From Aquabacterium fontiphilum (GTDB lineage Bacteria; Pseudomonadota; Gammaproteobacteria; Burkholderiales; Burkholderiaceae_C), in the NCBI RefSeq assembly GCF_009909205.1, contig NZ_JAAAPN010000001.1:62001-126000 (forward strand): a stretch of DNA of 64,000 bases, written 5' to 3'. Numbering within the stretch: position 1 is the stretch's first letter; each line of letters opens with the position of its first letter. The position numbers were made by a program, and so were the translations under genes. The notes under the pieces were generated by a model. The model did not search any database. It saw only the letters and a list, made by a program, of their open reading frames with translations, and had not been told where the DNA came from. This document shows, in pieces, positions 21,742-30,582 of the stretch.

Positions 21742-22209
21742 ATGGATTCGACAGAACTGATTCAGGCGATACAGACGCTCAACACCGAGGATGCTTTCAG
21801 GCCCCGGTTTGACGGGCAGCAGTGGCGCACGTTCTGCCAGTACCTGACCCGTCATGAGCTGCGCTCGGGCGACCTGTTGATCAAGCAGGGCGACCATGAT
21901 CGGACGGTCTACTTTCTCGGCCAGGGTTCGCTGCAGGTGTTCGTCACGGGCGCGGCACCGGGTGCGTCGCGCATTGCCATCCTGCGGCCGGGTGCCATCT
22001 GTGGTGAACCGGGACTGTTCTCTGACATGGCACGGCTGGCCAACGTGGAGGCCATGACGCCTTGTGTGGTGTATGCCTTGCGTCTGCCACGCTTCGAGGA
22101 GCTCTCGGCGCGGGTGCCGGCGGTGGCCGTCGAGGTGGTGCGTGCCGCCGGGGCCGTGATGGCCACACGCATGCGCGCCAACCTGACGCGGCAGGTGCCG
22201 GTGGCCTGA
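21742..22209 (+). CDS. Cyclic-nucleotide-binding domain protein, 155 aa
   Basis: The protein is a single CNB beta-barrel: LRSGDLLIKQGDHDRTVYFL, the phosphate-binding-cassette region (ILRPGAICGEPGLFSDMARL) and a final helix. It has no DNA-binding domain, so it is not a CRP-type regulator. It probably senses a nucleotide and interacts with a partner. The cassette lacks an obvious R after the E-P-G-L stretch that would bind cAMP phosphate, so cAMP binding is doubtful. The ATG at 21742 is preferred over one seven codons upstream, by the GCGAGGC site. It precedes the HD-GYP regulator by 59 bp, likely in one operon. Confidence 0.7.
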   Translation: MDSTELIQAIQTLNTEDAFRPRFDGQQWRTFCQYLTRHELRSGDLLIKQGDHDRTVYFLGQGSLQVFVTGAAPGASRIAILRPGAICGEPGLFSDMARLANVEAMTPCVVYALRLPRFEELSARVPAVAVEVVRAAGAVMATRMRANLTRQVPVA

Positions 22210-22268
22210 AGGCTGCCCGTAGACCGAGACAGGCCACGCCGGACCGGCTGACACACAAGGAGAGGGTG

Positions 22269-23336
22269 ATGTCCGTGACGCAAGGGGTGCGTCGATCGAC
22301 CATTCTGGTGGCCGACGATTCGCCACAGAACATCGAGCTGCTCACGCGCGTGCTCGGGGAAGACTACCGCATCAAGGTGGCCACCTCGGGCGAGAAGGCC
22401 CTGCAGCTGGCCTACTCGGACGAGCCGCCAGACCTGATCCTGCTCGACATCATGATGCCCGACCTCAGCGGGCACGAGGTGTGCCGCCGCATCAAGGCCA
22501 ACCCCGACCGGCGACGCATACCGATCATCTTCGTGACGGCGATGAGCACGGTCGATGATGAACGCCTGGGCCTGAGTCTGGGTGCCGTCGACTACATCAC
22601 CAAGCCGATCAGTCCACCCCTGGTGCAGGCCCGCGTGCGCACCCATCTGGCGCTGTACGACCAATCGCGCGAGCTCGAACGCATGGTGGCCCAGCGCACC
22701 AGCGAACTCGTGGCGACGCGCCAGCAGATCATCCGTCGCCTGGGGCGCGCGGCGGGCTTCAAGGACCAGCAGGGCGGCAACCATGTCGTGCGCATCAGCC
22801 ACATCTCGCGTCTGGTGGGCATGCAGATTGGCCTGGGACCCGAGGCGCTGCAGCTGCTGTTCCAGACCTCCGCCCTGCACGACGTGGGCAAGATCGGCAT
22901 CCCGGATCACATTCTTGGCAAGCCCGGCCCGCTGAACGATGAGGAGCGCGCCATCGTGCGCCAGCACCCGCAGATCGGCGCCGACATCATCGGCAAGCAC
23001 GAGCACGAACTGCTGGCCACCGCGCGCACGATCGCGCTCACGCATCACGAGCGCTGGGACGGCACCGGCTACCCGCAGGGCCTGCAGGGCGAGCAGATCC
23101 CGCTGTTCGGCCGCATCGTCGGCATGGCCGATGTGTTCGATGCGCTGATGAACCGCCGGCCCTACCGGGCGGCGATGACGGCCGCCCAAGCCTTGACCAT
23201 CATGGCCGACGAGCGCGGCCGGGGTTTCGACCCGGCGCTGGTCGACGCCTTCATGCAGCAGCAGTACGAGATCCTGCGCATCATGGAGCTTTACGCCGAC
23301 GACCGCGGCGCTGGATTCAGCGATTCGCAGATGTGA
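22269..23336 (+). CDS. Response regulator with HD-GYP phosphodiesterase domain, 355 aa
   Basis: The receiver domain (residues about 10-130) has the acidic pair in VADDSPQN, the phospho-acceptor region LILLDIMMPDLSG and the conserved Lys in ITKP. A coiled segment links it to an HD-GYP domain with LHDVGKIG (about residue 205) and HHERWDGTGYP (about 259), so c-di-GMP hydrolysis to GMP is expected. The start has AAGGAGAGG upstream. Its 3' end overlaps that of the large sensor kinase on the opposite strand by 20 bp. The kinase may be its cognate, but that is inference from position. Confidence 0.93.
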   Translation: MSVTQGVRRSTILVADDSPQNIELLTRVLGEDYRIKVATSGEKALQLAYSDEPPDLILLDIMMPDLSGHEVCRRIKANPDRRRIPIIFVTAMSTVDDERLGLSLGAVDYITKPISPPLVQARVRTHLALYDQSRELERMVAQRTSELVATRQQIIRRLGRAAGFKDQQGGNHVVRISHISRLVGMQIGLGPEALQLLFQTSALHDVGKIGIPDHILGKPGPLNDEERAIVRQHPQIGADIIGKHEHELLATARTIALTHHERWDGTGYPQGLQGEQIPLFGRIVGMADVFDALMNRRPYRAAMTAAQALTIMADERGRGFDPALVDAFMQQQYEILRIMELYADDRGAGFSDSQM

Positions 23337-26300
23337 GCTTGGTCAGTGCGGCTTCGGCCGCGTCGAAGTCGTACTGTTCCAGGGCCTGACGCAGGACCTG
23401 CACGTGCGGCTCGTCCAGCAGGGCGGGCCAGCGGTCGAGCAACTCCTGCAACAGGTCGCGTGCGTGGGCGTCGTGGTCGCTCAACAGGGTGCGCAGCGTG
23501 GCCCAGTGCGGCGTCAGCTCGGCGTTGCCCAGGGTGGCCTGCAGGGCCTGCTGGCGCGTCGCATCGGGTTGCTGCATGCGGTCGATCTCGTGCAGCACGG
23601 AGTCCAGCGCGGCCACGGCGGCACGGCGTTCGGCCTGGCAGGCCTCGCGCCAGTCAGAGGCGTCGGTGGCCTGGGCCAGGGCGATCAGTTTTTGCTCAAG
23701 GGTGTGGCAGTGCGCATGCAGCTGCCGCGCGCCGATGTTGCCGGCCAGGCCCTTGAGCGTGTGGGTGAGCAGTTGCGCCTGTTCACGGCTGCCGCAGGCG
23801 TCGAACAGCGCACCGAAATCGCGCTGCGTGCGCGCAAACCCCCGCAGCAGCCGGCTGTAGAGGTCGAGGTTGCCCATGCAGCGGGCCATGCCGTCGGCGG
23901 TGTCGAGCGTGTCGGTGCCGGGGGCCTCGGGTGCGGCGGCTTCGGGCAGCGCCAGCGCGTCGCCGGGACGGCTGGGCCGGATCCACCGCGCCATGATGGA
24001 GAACATGCGGCCCAGATCCAGCGGCTTGGTGATGTGGTCGTTCATGCCGCTGCGCAGCACGCGGTCGCGGTCGGTGGCCATGGCGCTGGCCGTCATGGCG
24101 ATCACCGGCAGGCCCTGCCACTCGGGCCGCTCGCGGATGCGCTCGGTGGCGCTGTAGCCATCGAGCACGGGCATTTGGCAGTCCATCAGCACGCCGTCGA
24201 AGGGGCCGTTGTCGTCCAGCTGGCGCAAGGCCTCTTCGCCGTTGTTGGCGGTGACCACGGTCATGCCGACGCGCTCCAGCAGGTCGCGCGCGAGTTCCTG
24301 GTTCATGGGCTGGTCTTCGACGAGCAGCACGCGCGCGCCGGCGAGTTGCTCGCGGGCTTGCTCCAGGATGCGTGTGCTTTCCGGGGCGGCCGAGGGTGGC
24401 GCCTCATCCTTGCCGAGCACGCGGCTGAGGGTGTCGAACAGGGTGGACGGGGTCACGGGTTTGTTGATCACGCCGGCCAGGCCCACGCCTTGCGCGGCCT
24501 GCATGGCCTCTTCGCGGCCGAAGGCTGTGACCAGCAGCACGCACGGGCGCTGCTCGGGGGGCAGGGCCAGGGCGGCGCGCGCAAAGGCGATGCCGTCCAT
24601 CCCGGGCATGCGCCAGTCGGTCAGGATGATGTCGTGCGGCCGACCTTCACTGGACGCCTGGCGCATCTTGGTGAGTGCGGTTTCGCCGCCGTCGCAGGTT
24701 TCAACGCTCAGTCCCAGGCGGTGGGCCATGTCGCCGAGCACCTCGCGGGCCGTGGCGTTGTCATCCACCAGCAGCACGCGCTTGCCCTGCAGTTCACTGG
24801 CCATGAGCGCCCGCCGGGCCTGCGGCTGAGACTGCAGGCCAAAGCGTGCGGTGAAGTGGAAGGTGGAACCCTTGCCGGGCTGGCTGTTGGCCCAGATGCG
24901 CCCCCGCATGAGCTCGACCAACTGGCGTGAGATGGTCAGACCCAGCCCGGTGCCGCCGTACTCGCGCGTGGTGGAGCTGTCGGCCTGGGTGAAGGGCTCG
25001 AACAGCTGCTCGATCTGATCGTGGCGCATGCCGATGCCGCTGTCGCGGACCCAGAAGTGCAGCAGCACTTCGTGGGCGTCCACGCGCTGCACCTCGCAGC
25101 CGATCAGGATCTCGCCCTTTTGCGTGAACTTGATGGCGTTGGTGCCCAGGTTGATCAGGATCTGGCCGAGCCGGGTGGGGTCGCCGATCAGGGCGGTGGG
25201 GATGTCGGGAGGCGCGGTGAACAGCAGCTCCAGGCCTTTTTCTTCGGCGCGCACGCCCAGTACCTCGGCCATGTGGCGCACGACGTCTTCGAGCTGAAAG
25301 GGCGTGGTTTCGAGTTCGAGCTTGCCGGATTCGATCTTGGAGACGTCCAGTACGTCGTTGAGGATCTGCAGCAGGGCGGTGGCGGCGCGGTGGGCCTTGT
25401 CGATGTAGCCGCGAGCCTTCGATGGCAGCTCGTCCATCAGGGCCAGGTGTGTCATGCCCATGATCGCGTTCATGGGCGTGCGGATCTCGTGCGACATGTT
25501 GGCCAGGAAGTGGGTCTTGGCGCGGGTCGCGGCTTCGGCAGCTTGCTGGGCGGACTGCTGGGCAGCTTCGGCGCGCTTGCGGGCGCTGATGTCCTGGATG
25601 ATGGCGCACAGCTGCATGCGCTGCTCGAACTCGAAAGGCACGAGCACGACCTCGGCGTCGAAGGGCTCGCCGTCCAGGCGGGTGTGGCGCCATTCGAAGG
25701 TCAGCGCCTCGCGGGCGGTCACGGCCGCCTCGACACGGGCTTGAAGGACCGGGTCATGGGCATGTGCGGGCGACAGCGGTGGACGGGTCAGATCCAATCC
25801 GAGCAAGGCTTGCTCGCTGTCGCCGGCAAACAGGCGCACCGCGCTGGGATTGCAACGCGTGATGCCCTGCTCGGCATTGAAGAACAGGAAGGCTATGGGC
25901 GCATTGGTGAAGACGGCCTGCGAGCGGGCTTCAACTTGCTTGCGCGCGGTGATGTCCATCCAGTAGCCGTTGTAGACGCGGCCACCGTCGGTGCTGACGG
26001 TGCACTGGCTGTCGCAGCGCAGCCAACGGCGTCCCCGCGGGGTGTCAACGGCAAAATCGGTGGCCTTCTGAGGCGGAAGAGGCTGCTCGTGGGGCTCGCC
26101 GCCCATGCGCTCCCACACGCGTTCGGGGTTCGCCAGAATGTCGCCCTGATCCATGCCCAACAGGGCGGCTGCGCCGTCGCCCAGAAAGCTGAATCGTCCG
26201 GCACCTTGAGCCGGCTGACGATAGCAGAAGACGGTCAGCGGCAACGCGTGGGCCATGTGTTCCAACTCGCGCTGGGCGCGCGTGATGACGGCCTGGCGGC

Positions 26301-27375
26301 GGATGCGCTGGCCGATCAGCGCCAGCACCCCGTGACCGGCAAACAGCACCAGGGCGGTCAGCGCGAGCATGCCAGCGATCAACTGGGCCTCGCCAGCCAG
26401 GGGCACAAGAATCCAGGCCGTCAGGTTCATGCCATCCAGCGGGCGCGACAGCGCGAGGTAGCGCTGACCTGCGTCGTGTACCAGCAGCACCTGCTGGTTG
26501 CCGACGTTGATGCGCTCAAGCCGCCAGTCCAGGGTTTCAGGGAGGCGGCTGTACAGGCGCTGTGCCTGTTCTTCGGGCAGCTTGCCCGTGCTGGCCAGCG
26601 GAGTGCGTTGCAGCGGCACCTGGATGTTCGGCGCCATGACGATCACGCCATGCTCGTCGGTGACGAACAGGCGACGTTGTGGATCCTCGAACATGGGGCT
26701 GAAGTGCCGGCTGTACTGCATGACCACCACGACACCGAGTGGCGCATCCGGGCTGCCGACTCGGGAGGAGAAAAAGAGCGCCGGACCACTGGCGACCTGG
26801 GAGACGGCAAACTGGTGCCCCAAGCCGCTGGTGTTGTCCAGCGCATCAATGTAGTAGCGTCGGCCGCGGAAGCTGCGGCCGATGGCGTTGTCAGCCAGCT
26901 CGTGGTTGCTGTCGGCCAGGGCCGTGCCGTAGGAGTCGGTCAGGAAAAGGGCGCTGAGACCGAAGTCGTCGGCCGTGTCCTTGAGCAGGCGACTGAGTTG
27001 CAACACGCCCGGGGCGTCCTGCGCCATGGACTGGACCTGCTGGCGCTGCTCGACGCTGAGGCGGTCGCTGCGGGCCAGGCGCGTGTCCTGAAGGAACTGC
27101 AGGATGCCATTCTGGCGACTCAGGGCGCGCGGCAGCACGGTCAGCTGCTGCAGGCTGGCCGTGAGTGTGCGGTGCGCGCTGTCGAGCCGATGGGCTGCAG
27201 CGTCGACCTGTTCGGCCCGCCGATGGGCCACGGCGGTGTGGGTCAGCCAGGCGCCGGCAACCAGAACCAGCGCCGTCCACACCACGGCGGCCACGGTCAC
27301 GCGCCGGGACAGGGCTCGCCAAGGCCGAGGGGCGACGCGCGTGGGGGCTGCTTGGGCGGGCGGGGCCAGGGCCAT
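23317..27375 (-). CDS. BvgS-like hybrid sensor histidine kinase, 1352 aa
   Basis: Domain order: membrane span near residues 25-45, a periplasmic Cache-like sensor, a second span (LTALVLFAGHGVLALIGQR), two PAS domains, HisKA with the phospho-accepting His629 in SHEIRTPMNA, HATPase_c (TGLGLTISRQLVELM), two receivers (about 870-990 and 1013-1135) and a C-terminal HPt with His in THTLKGLAGN (about 1203). This makes a complete internal His-Asp-His phosphorelay, so an external response regulator is expected; the convergent HD-GYP regulator is a candidate. The start at 27375 is chosen for GGAGG 7 bases upstream; an earlier in-frame start adds 59 unlikely residues. Confidence 0.93.
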   Translation of the reverse strand: MALAPPAQAAPTRVAPRPWRALSRRVTVAAVVWTALVLVAGAWLTHTAVAHRRAEQVDAAAHRLDSAHRTLTASLQQLTVLPRALSRQNGILQFLQDTRLARSDRLSVEQRQQVQSMAQDAPGVLQLSRLLKDTADDFGLSALFLTDSYGTALADSNHELADNAIGRSFRGRRYYIDALDNTSGLGHQFAVSQVASGPALFFSSRVGSPDAPLGVVVVMQYSRHFSPMFEDPQRRLFVTDEHGVIVMAPNIQVPLQRTPLASTGKLPEEQAQRLYSRLPETLDWRLERINVGNQQVLLVHDAGQRYLALSRPLDGMNLTAWILVPLAGEAQLIAGMLALTALVLFAGHGVLALIGQRIRRQAVITRAQRELEHMAHALPLTVFCYRQPAQGAGRFSFLGDGAAALLGMDQGDILANPERVWERMGGEPHEQPLPPQKATDFAVDTPRGRRWLRCDSQCTVSTDGGRVYNGYWMDITARKQVEARSQAVFTNAPIAFLFFNAEQGITRCNPSAVRLFAGDSEQALLGLDLTRPPLSPAHAHDPVLQARVEAAVTAREALTFEWRHTRLDGEPFDAEVVLVPFEFEQRMQLCAIIQDISARKRAEAAQQSAQQAAEAATRAKTHFLANMSHEIRTPMNAIMGMTHLALMDELPSKARGYIDKAHRAATALLQILNDVLDVSKIESGKLELETTPFQLEDVVRHMAEVLGVRAEEKGLELLFTAPPDIPTALIGDPTRLGQILINLGTNAIKFTQKGEILIGCEVQRVDAHEVLLHFWVRDSGIGMRHDQIEQLFEPFTQADSSTTREYGGTGLGLTISRQLVELMRGRIWANSQPGKGSTFHFTARFGLQSQPQARRALMASELQGKRVLLVDDNATAREVLGDMAHRLGLSVETCDGGETALTKMRQASSEGRPHDIILTDWRMPGMDGIAFARAALALPPEQRPCVLLVTAFGREEAMQAAQGVGLAGVINKPVTPSTLFDTLSRVLGKDEAPPSAAPESTRILEQAREQLAGARVLLVEDQPMNQELARDLLERVGMTVVTANNGEEALRQLDDNGPFDGVLMDCQMPVLDGYSATERIRERPEWQGLPVIAMTASAMATDRDRVLRSGMNDHITKPLDLGRMFSIMARWIRPSRPGDALALPEAAAPEAPGTDTLDTADGMARCMGNLDLYSRLLRGFARTQRDFGALFDACGSREQAQLLTHTLKGLAGNIGARQLHAHCHTLEQKLIALAQATDASDWREACQAERRAAVAALDSVLHEIDRMQQPDATRQQALQATLGNAELTPHWATLRTLLSDHDAHARDLLQELLDRWPALLDEPHVQVLRQALEQYDFDAAEAALTKLTSANR

Positions 27376-27550
27376 GGGGTCCTCCGTGGTGTGGGCACCC
27401 CGTCGGGCCTGAGCCCTCAGAGCGCATGCCGACGAGTGTGCCTTGCTGCCGCTTTTCGGCCTAGTGGGACAGGCCCCATTTATGTCTACGGAACAACAAC
27501 AGAGTGCACACAACCTAGAATCAGGTTTGCTTCCAACTGACCGCTTTCCC

Positions 27551-28549
27551 ATGTCTCTCCCCCATTTGACGACCCAGGCCGTGGTGGCTCAGGCTCAGCG
27601 TGCGCTGGCCATTGAGGCGCAGGCGCTCAGCGACCTGCGTGAGCGCCTGTCCGGTGCAGCGGGTGAGGCCTTTGCGCGTGCGGTGCAGACCGTGTTGGCC
27701 TGCCAGGGCCGGCTGGTGGTCATGGGCATGGGCAAGAGCGGTCATGTGGGCCGCAAAATCGCCGCCACGCTGGCCTCGACCGGCACGCCGGCCATGTTCG
27801 TCCACCCCGCCGAGGCCCATCACGGCGACCTGGGCATGGTGCGCCCTGGCGACGTGGTGCTGGCCATTTCCAACTCGGGCGAAAGCGAAGAGCTCACCGC
27901 CTTGCTGCCCGTCATCAAGCGGCAGGGCATTGCATTGCTGGCCATGACGGGCAAACCTGGTTCGGCACTGGCCCGTCATGCCGACGTGGTGCTTGACAGC
28001 GCCGTCGACCAGGAGGCCTGCCCCTTGAACCTGGCGCCCACAGCCAGCACCACCGCCCAGATGGCCCTGGGCGACGCCCTGGCCGTCGCGCTGCTCGACG
28101 CGCGCGGCTTCAAGGCCGAGGACTTCGCCCGGTCGCATCCGGGCGGCTCGCTGGGCCGGCGCCTGCTGACCCATCTGCGCGATGTCATGCGCCAGGGCGA
28201 TGCCGTGCCCCGCGTGCGGCCAGACGCGGGCTTCAGCGAACTGATGCGCGAAATGAGCGCCAAGGGCCTGGGCGCAGCGGCTGTGGTCGGCGAGGCCGGC
28301 GAGGTGCTGGGCGTGTTCACCGACGGCGACCTGCGCCGCCGCATCGAAGCGGGAGCCGACCTGCGCGCGCAGCGTGCGGTGGACCTGATGACGCCGGCGC
28401 CGCGCACCGTGCGCGACGACGTGCTGGCGGCCGAGGCGGTGGCTTTGATGGAGACGCACCGCATCAACACCCTGCTGGTGGTTGACGCCGACGGGCGCCT
28501 GGTGGGCGCCGTCAACACCAACGACCTGATGCGCGCGAAGGTGATCTGA
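27551..28549 (+). CDS. kdsD: Arabinose-5-phosphate isomerase KdsD, 332 aa
   Basis: KdsD converts ribulose 5-phosphate to arabinose 5-phosphate, the first step to KDO of lipopolysaccharide. The N-terminal SIS domain has GMGKSGHVGRKIAATLASTG, HPAEAHHGDLGM and SNSGESEEL. The C-terminal half has two CBS repeats ending NTLLVVDADGRLVGAVNTND. The length is typical. A start 69 bases upstream is possible but the N-terminus from 27551 fits the family better. The stop overlaps kdsC by one base, so kdsD-kdsC-lptC form an operon. Confidence 0.95.
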   Translation: MSLPHLTTQAVVAQAQRALAIEAQALSDLRERLSGAAGEAFARAVQTVLACQGRLVVMGMGKSGHVGRKIAATLASTGTPAMFVHPAEAHHGDLGMVRPGDVVLAISNSGESEELTALLPVIKRQGIALLAMTGKPGSALARHADVVLDSAVDQEACPLNLAPTASTTAQMALGDALAVALLDARGFKAEDFARSHPGGSLGRRLLTHLRDVMRQGDAVPRVRPDAGFSELMREMSAKGLGAAAVVGEAGEVLGVFTDGDLRRRIEAGADLRAQRAVDLMTPAPRTVRDDVLAAEAVALMETHRINTLLVVDADGRLVGAVNTNDLMRAKVI

Positions 28550-29166
28550 TGCCGTCCGCCCCTTCCGTGACCCCCGCCGTGACCTTGCCTGAACCGGCCT
28601 TGACTTTTCCCGAACCGCTGCTGAGCCGCTGCGCCGGTGTACGCGCTGCGATTTTCGATGTGGACGGTGTGCTGACCGATGGCACGCTCTACATCAGCGA
28701 GGCGGGCGAGACGCTCAAGGCCTTTCACGCGCTCGATGGCCACGGGCTCAAGCTGCTGGCCATGGCCGGCATCACGCCGGTTGTGATCACGGGCCGCGAC
28801 TCGCCCGCCGTGCGCCGCCGCCTCAAGGACCTCGGCGTGAACCACGCGGTGTTTGGGGCACACGACAAGCTGGCGGTGGCGCAGCCGTTGCTCACGCAAC
28901 TGGGTGTCGCGTGGACGGAGGTTGCCGTGATGGGTGATGACTGGCCCGACCTGCCGCTGTTGCTGCGGGCCGGGGTGGCCGTGGCGCCGGCCAACGCGCA
29001 TGCCGAAGTACGTGCCGTGGCCCACCACGTGAGCACCCTGCGGGGCGGCCAGGGCGCGGCGCGCGAATGTTGCGATCTGCTGCTGCGCGCCACTGGCCAT
29101 TACCGCCGGCTGTTCCACAGCCACGCTGAAACGCTGGACACGACTGCGGAGGGGCCCCGCGCGTGA
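28549..29166 (+). CDS. kdsC: 3-deoxy-D-manno-octulosonate 8-phosphate phosphatase KdsC, 205 aa
   Basis: KdsC removes phosphate from KDO-8P. It is a small HAD phosphatase without cap: motif I DVDGVLTDG, motif II ITGRDS, motif III Lys in HDKLAV, motif IV MGDDWPDLPLL. The N-terminus carries an extra roughly 30-residue Pro-rich tail. The start overlaps kdsD by one base and the stop overlaps the GTG start of lptC. The product pathway feeds LPS core assembly in the cytoplasm. Confidence 0.95.
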   Translation: MPSAPSVTPAVTLPEPALTFPEPLLSRCAGVRAAIFDVDGVLTDGTLYISEAGETLKAFHALDGHGLKLLAMAGITPVVITGRDSPAVRRRLKDLGVNHAVFGAHDKLAVAQPLLTQLGVAWTEVAVMGDDWPDLPLLLRAGVAVAPANAHAEVRAVAHHVSTLRGGQGAARECCDLLLRATGHYRRLFHSHAETLDTTAEGPRA

Positions 29167-29774
29167 AGGCCGCCAGTTGGACCTGGATCGAGCGCGCGCA
29201 GGCCGCGCTGCCTCTGCTGGGCCTGGCCGCCGTGGCCGGCTTCACCTGGTGGCTGGTTCAGTCCTCCGGCGAGCGGGTGACGCGGGCGTCGGCTCCCCTG
29301 ACACCGGACACGGCCGATGTCGAGCTGGAAGAGGCCCGTGTGCTGAGGGTTGGGCCCGATGGGCGCCTCCAGGCCGTGCTGACGGGCGAGCGCATTCGTC
29401 ATCTGCCGGTGCAGGAGCGCCTGCTGGTCGAGCGCCTGAGCCTCAGTGCCCTGGACGAAGCGGGCCGGCGCGTGCAGGCCGAGGCCTTGCGCGGGCAGGC
29501 TGACGAGCGCGCCGAACAAGTGACGCTGTCTGGCGTGGCGCGCGTGGTGTTGACCCCCGCATCCGACGCGGGCAGCGTGTCTGCGCCGCCCACGCGGGTG
29601 GAAGGCGAGGAGTTGGTGGTGACCCTGCCCACGCGGACCGTGCGATCGGATCAGCCCGTGGTCGTGATGCAGGGCGACAATGAACTGCACGCGCGCGCTT
29701 TCGTCCACGACGGTCGCCAAGGTGTGACCGAGCTGAGTGGTCGCGTGACGGGCCGCCTCATGCCGCAGCCCTGA
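29163..29774 (+). CDS. lptC: LPS export protein LptC, 203 aa
   Basis: LptC is the inner-membrane bitopic component of the LptBFGC machine that hands LPS to LptA. It has one N-terminal span (LPLLGLAAVAGFTWWLV), then the beta-jellyroll OstA-like fold with repeated DGRLQAVLTGERIRHLP and VMQGDNELHARAF strands. The GTG start overlaps the kdsC stop. The usual next genes lptA and lptB are absent; an RRM gene on the other strand follows instead. Confidence 0.88.
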   Translation: MKAASWTWIERAQAALPLLGLAAVAGFTWWLVQSSGERVTRASAPLTPDTADVELEEARVLRVGPDGRLQAVLTGERIRHLPVQERLLVERLSLSALDEAGRRVQAEALRGQADERAEQVTLSGVARVVLTPASDAGSVSAPPTRVEGEELVVTLPTRTVRSDQPVVVMQGDNELHARAFVHDGRQGVTELSGRVTGRLMPQP

Positions 29775-29803
29775 CCGGGCCGGTCGCCCCGCTGAGGGCC
29801 ATG

Positions 29804-29830
29804 AAAAAAGGCGACCCGCTGGGTCGCCTT
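29804..29830 (-). terminator. Intrinsic terminator after the RRM gene
   Basis: The 10-bp stem AAGGCGACCC/GGGTCGCCTT has a 3-base loop, and on the minus strand it runs straight into TTTTTTC. On the plus strand it may also work weakly after lptC. Confidence 0.9.
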
Positions 29831-29868
29831 GTCGTGTGGGGTGTCGTGCGGCAGGTCAGCCGCGGCGA

Positions 29869-30279
29869 TCAGTAACCGCCGCCGTAGCCACCACCGTTGC
29901 CGCCACGGCCACCGCCGTAGCCGCCTTCGCGACGACCACCGCCGCCGCCGCCGCCACCGAAGCCACCTTCACGGCGGCCACCGCCGTTGCCGCCGCCACC
30001 GTAGGGGCTGCGGAAGCCAGCCGGACGCTCTTCGCGCGGACGGGCCACGTTCACCACGACGGCACGACCGGCCACGGGTTGGCCGTTGAGGCCGTTGATG
30101 GCAGCCTGTGCCTCTTCGTCAGAAGCCATCTCGACAAAGCCGAAGCCCTTCGAACGACCGGTTTCGCGGTCCATCATGACTTTGGCCGAGTTGACCGAAC
30201 CGAATTGCGAGAACGCGTCATTCAAATCCTGATCGCGGACGCTGTAGGCCAGATTGCCCACGTACAGCTTGTTGCCCAT
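29869..30279 (-). CDS. RRM RNA-binding protein with Gly-rich tail, 136 aa
   Basis: One RNA-recognition motif covers residues 1-80, with RNP2 LYVGNL and RNP1 KGFGFVEM, followed by a Gly/Arg-rich tail of GGGNGG/GGRREGG/GGYGGG repeats. It is the type found in cold-induced RNA chaperones of cyanobacteria and betaproteobacteria. The ATG at 30279 is chosen for AAGGAG 8 bases upstream; an earlier ATG overlaps that site. The upstream region is long, with a possible -10 (CATAAT) near 30371-30376 but a weak -35. The Gly-rich repeat is protein-coding, not a repeat array. Confidence 0.9.
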   Translation of the reverse strand: MGNKLYVGNLAYSVRDQDLNDAFSQFGSVNSAKVMMDRETGRSKGFGFVEMASDEEAQAAINGLNGQPVAGRAVVVNVARPREERPAGFRSPYGGGGNGGGRREGGFGGGGGGGGRREGGYGGGRGGNGGGYGGGY

Positions 30280-30582
30280 CAGAGAGCTCCTTTCCAATTA
30301 ACCATGCGGAGCTTCAACCCATCAGGACCCATTCCATCAGACGGTGTCGCATCCAGACACAGACCTGACCATTATGGGTGAGCTACATCGCTTTCACCAC
30401 ACTTTCCACCTGAAAATTTAAGGCGATGTCAACCCATTGTGTGGGTTGTTGTGCTGGCCCCTCAGGATCCGATTCGGGCTAGCCCTATGATCAAGCGCCT
30501 GAATTCGACGCCTTCATCGCGGCCCGTTCAAGGGGCACAGGGCGCCACGCGGGCGCACAGCGTGGACCATCAGGGACCTTGC
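30280..30582. other. Divergent intergenic region, RRM gene and membrane protein gene
   Basis: About 300 bases without a convincing gene. It holds the RRM leader on one side and the upstream region of the membrane protein on the other. A short perfect inverted repeat AACCCA-5-TGGGTT occupies 30431-30447. No clear -35/-10 pair was found. Confidence 0.5.

Noticed and set aside
29869-30010. GC-rich short tandem repeats that might look like a repeat array
   Set aside because: They encode the Gly/Arg-rich tail of the RRM protein in frame; there are no spacers as in a CRISPR array.
30404-30432. TTGACA (minus strand, 30432-30427) as the RRM-gene promoter
   Set aside because: No acceptable -10 lies 16-18 bases downstream; GTGGAA-like sequences there do not fit. 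A CATAAT further on lacks a -35.
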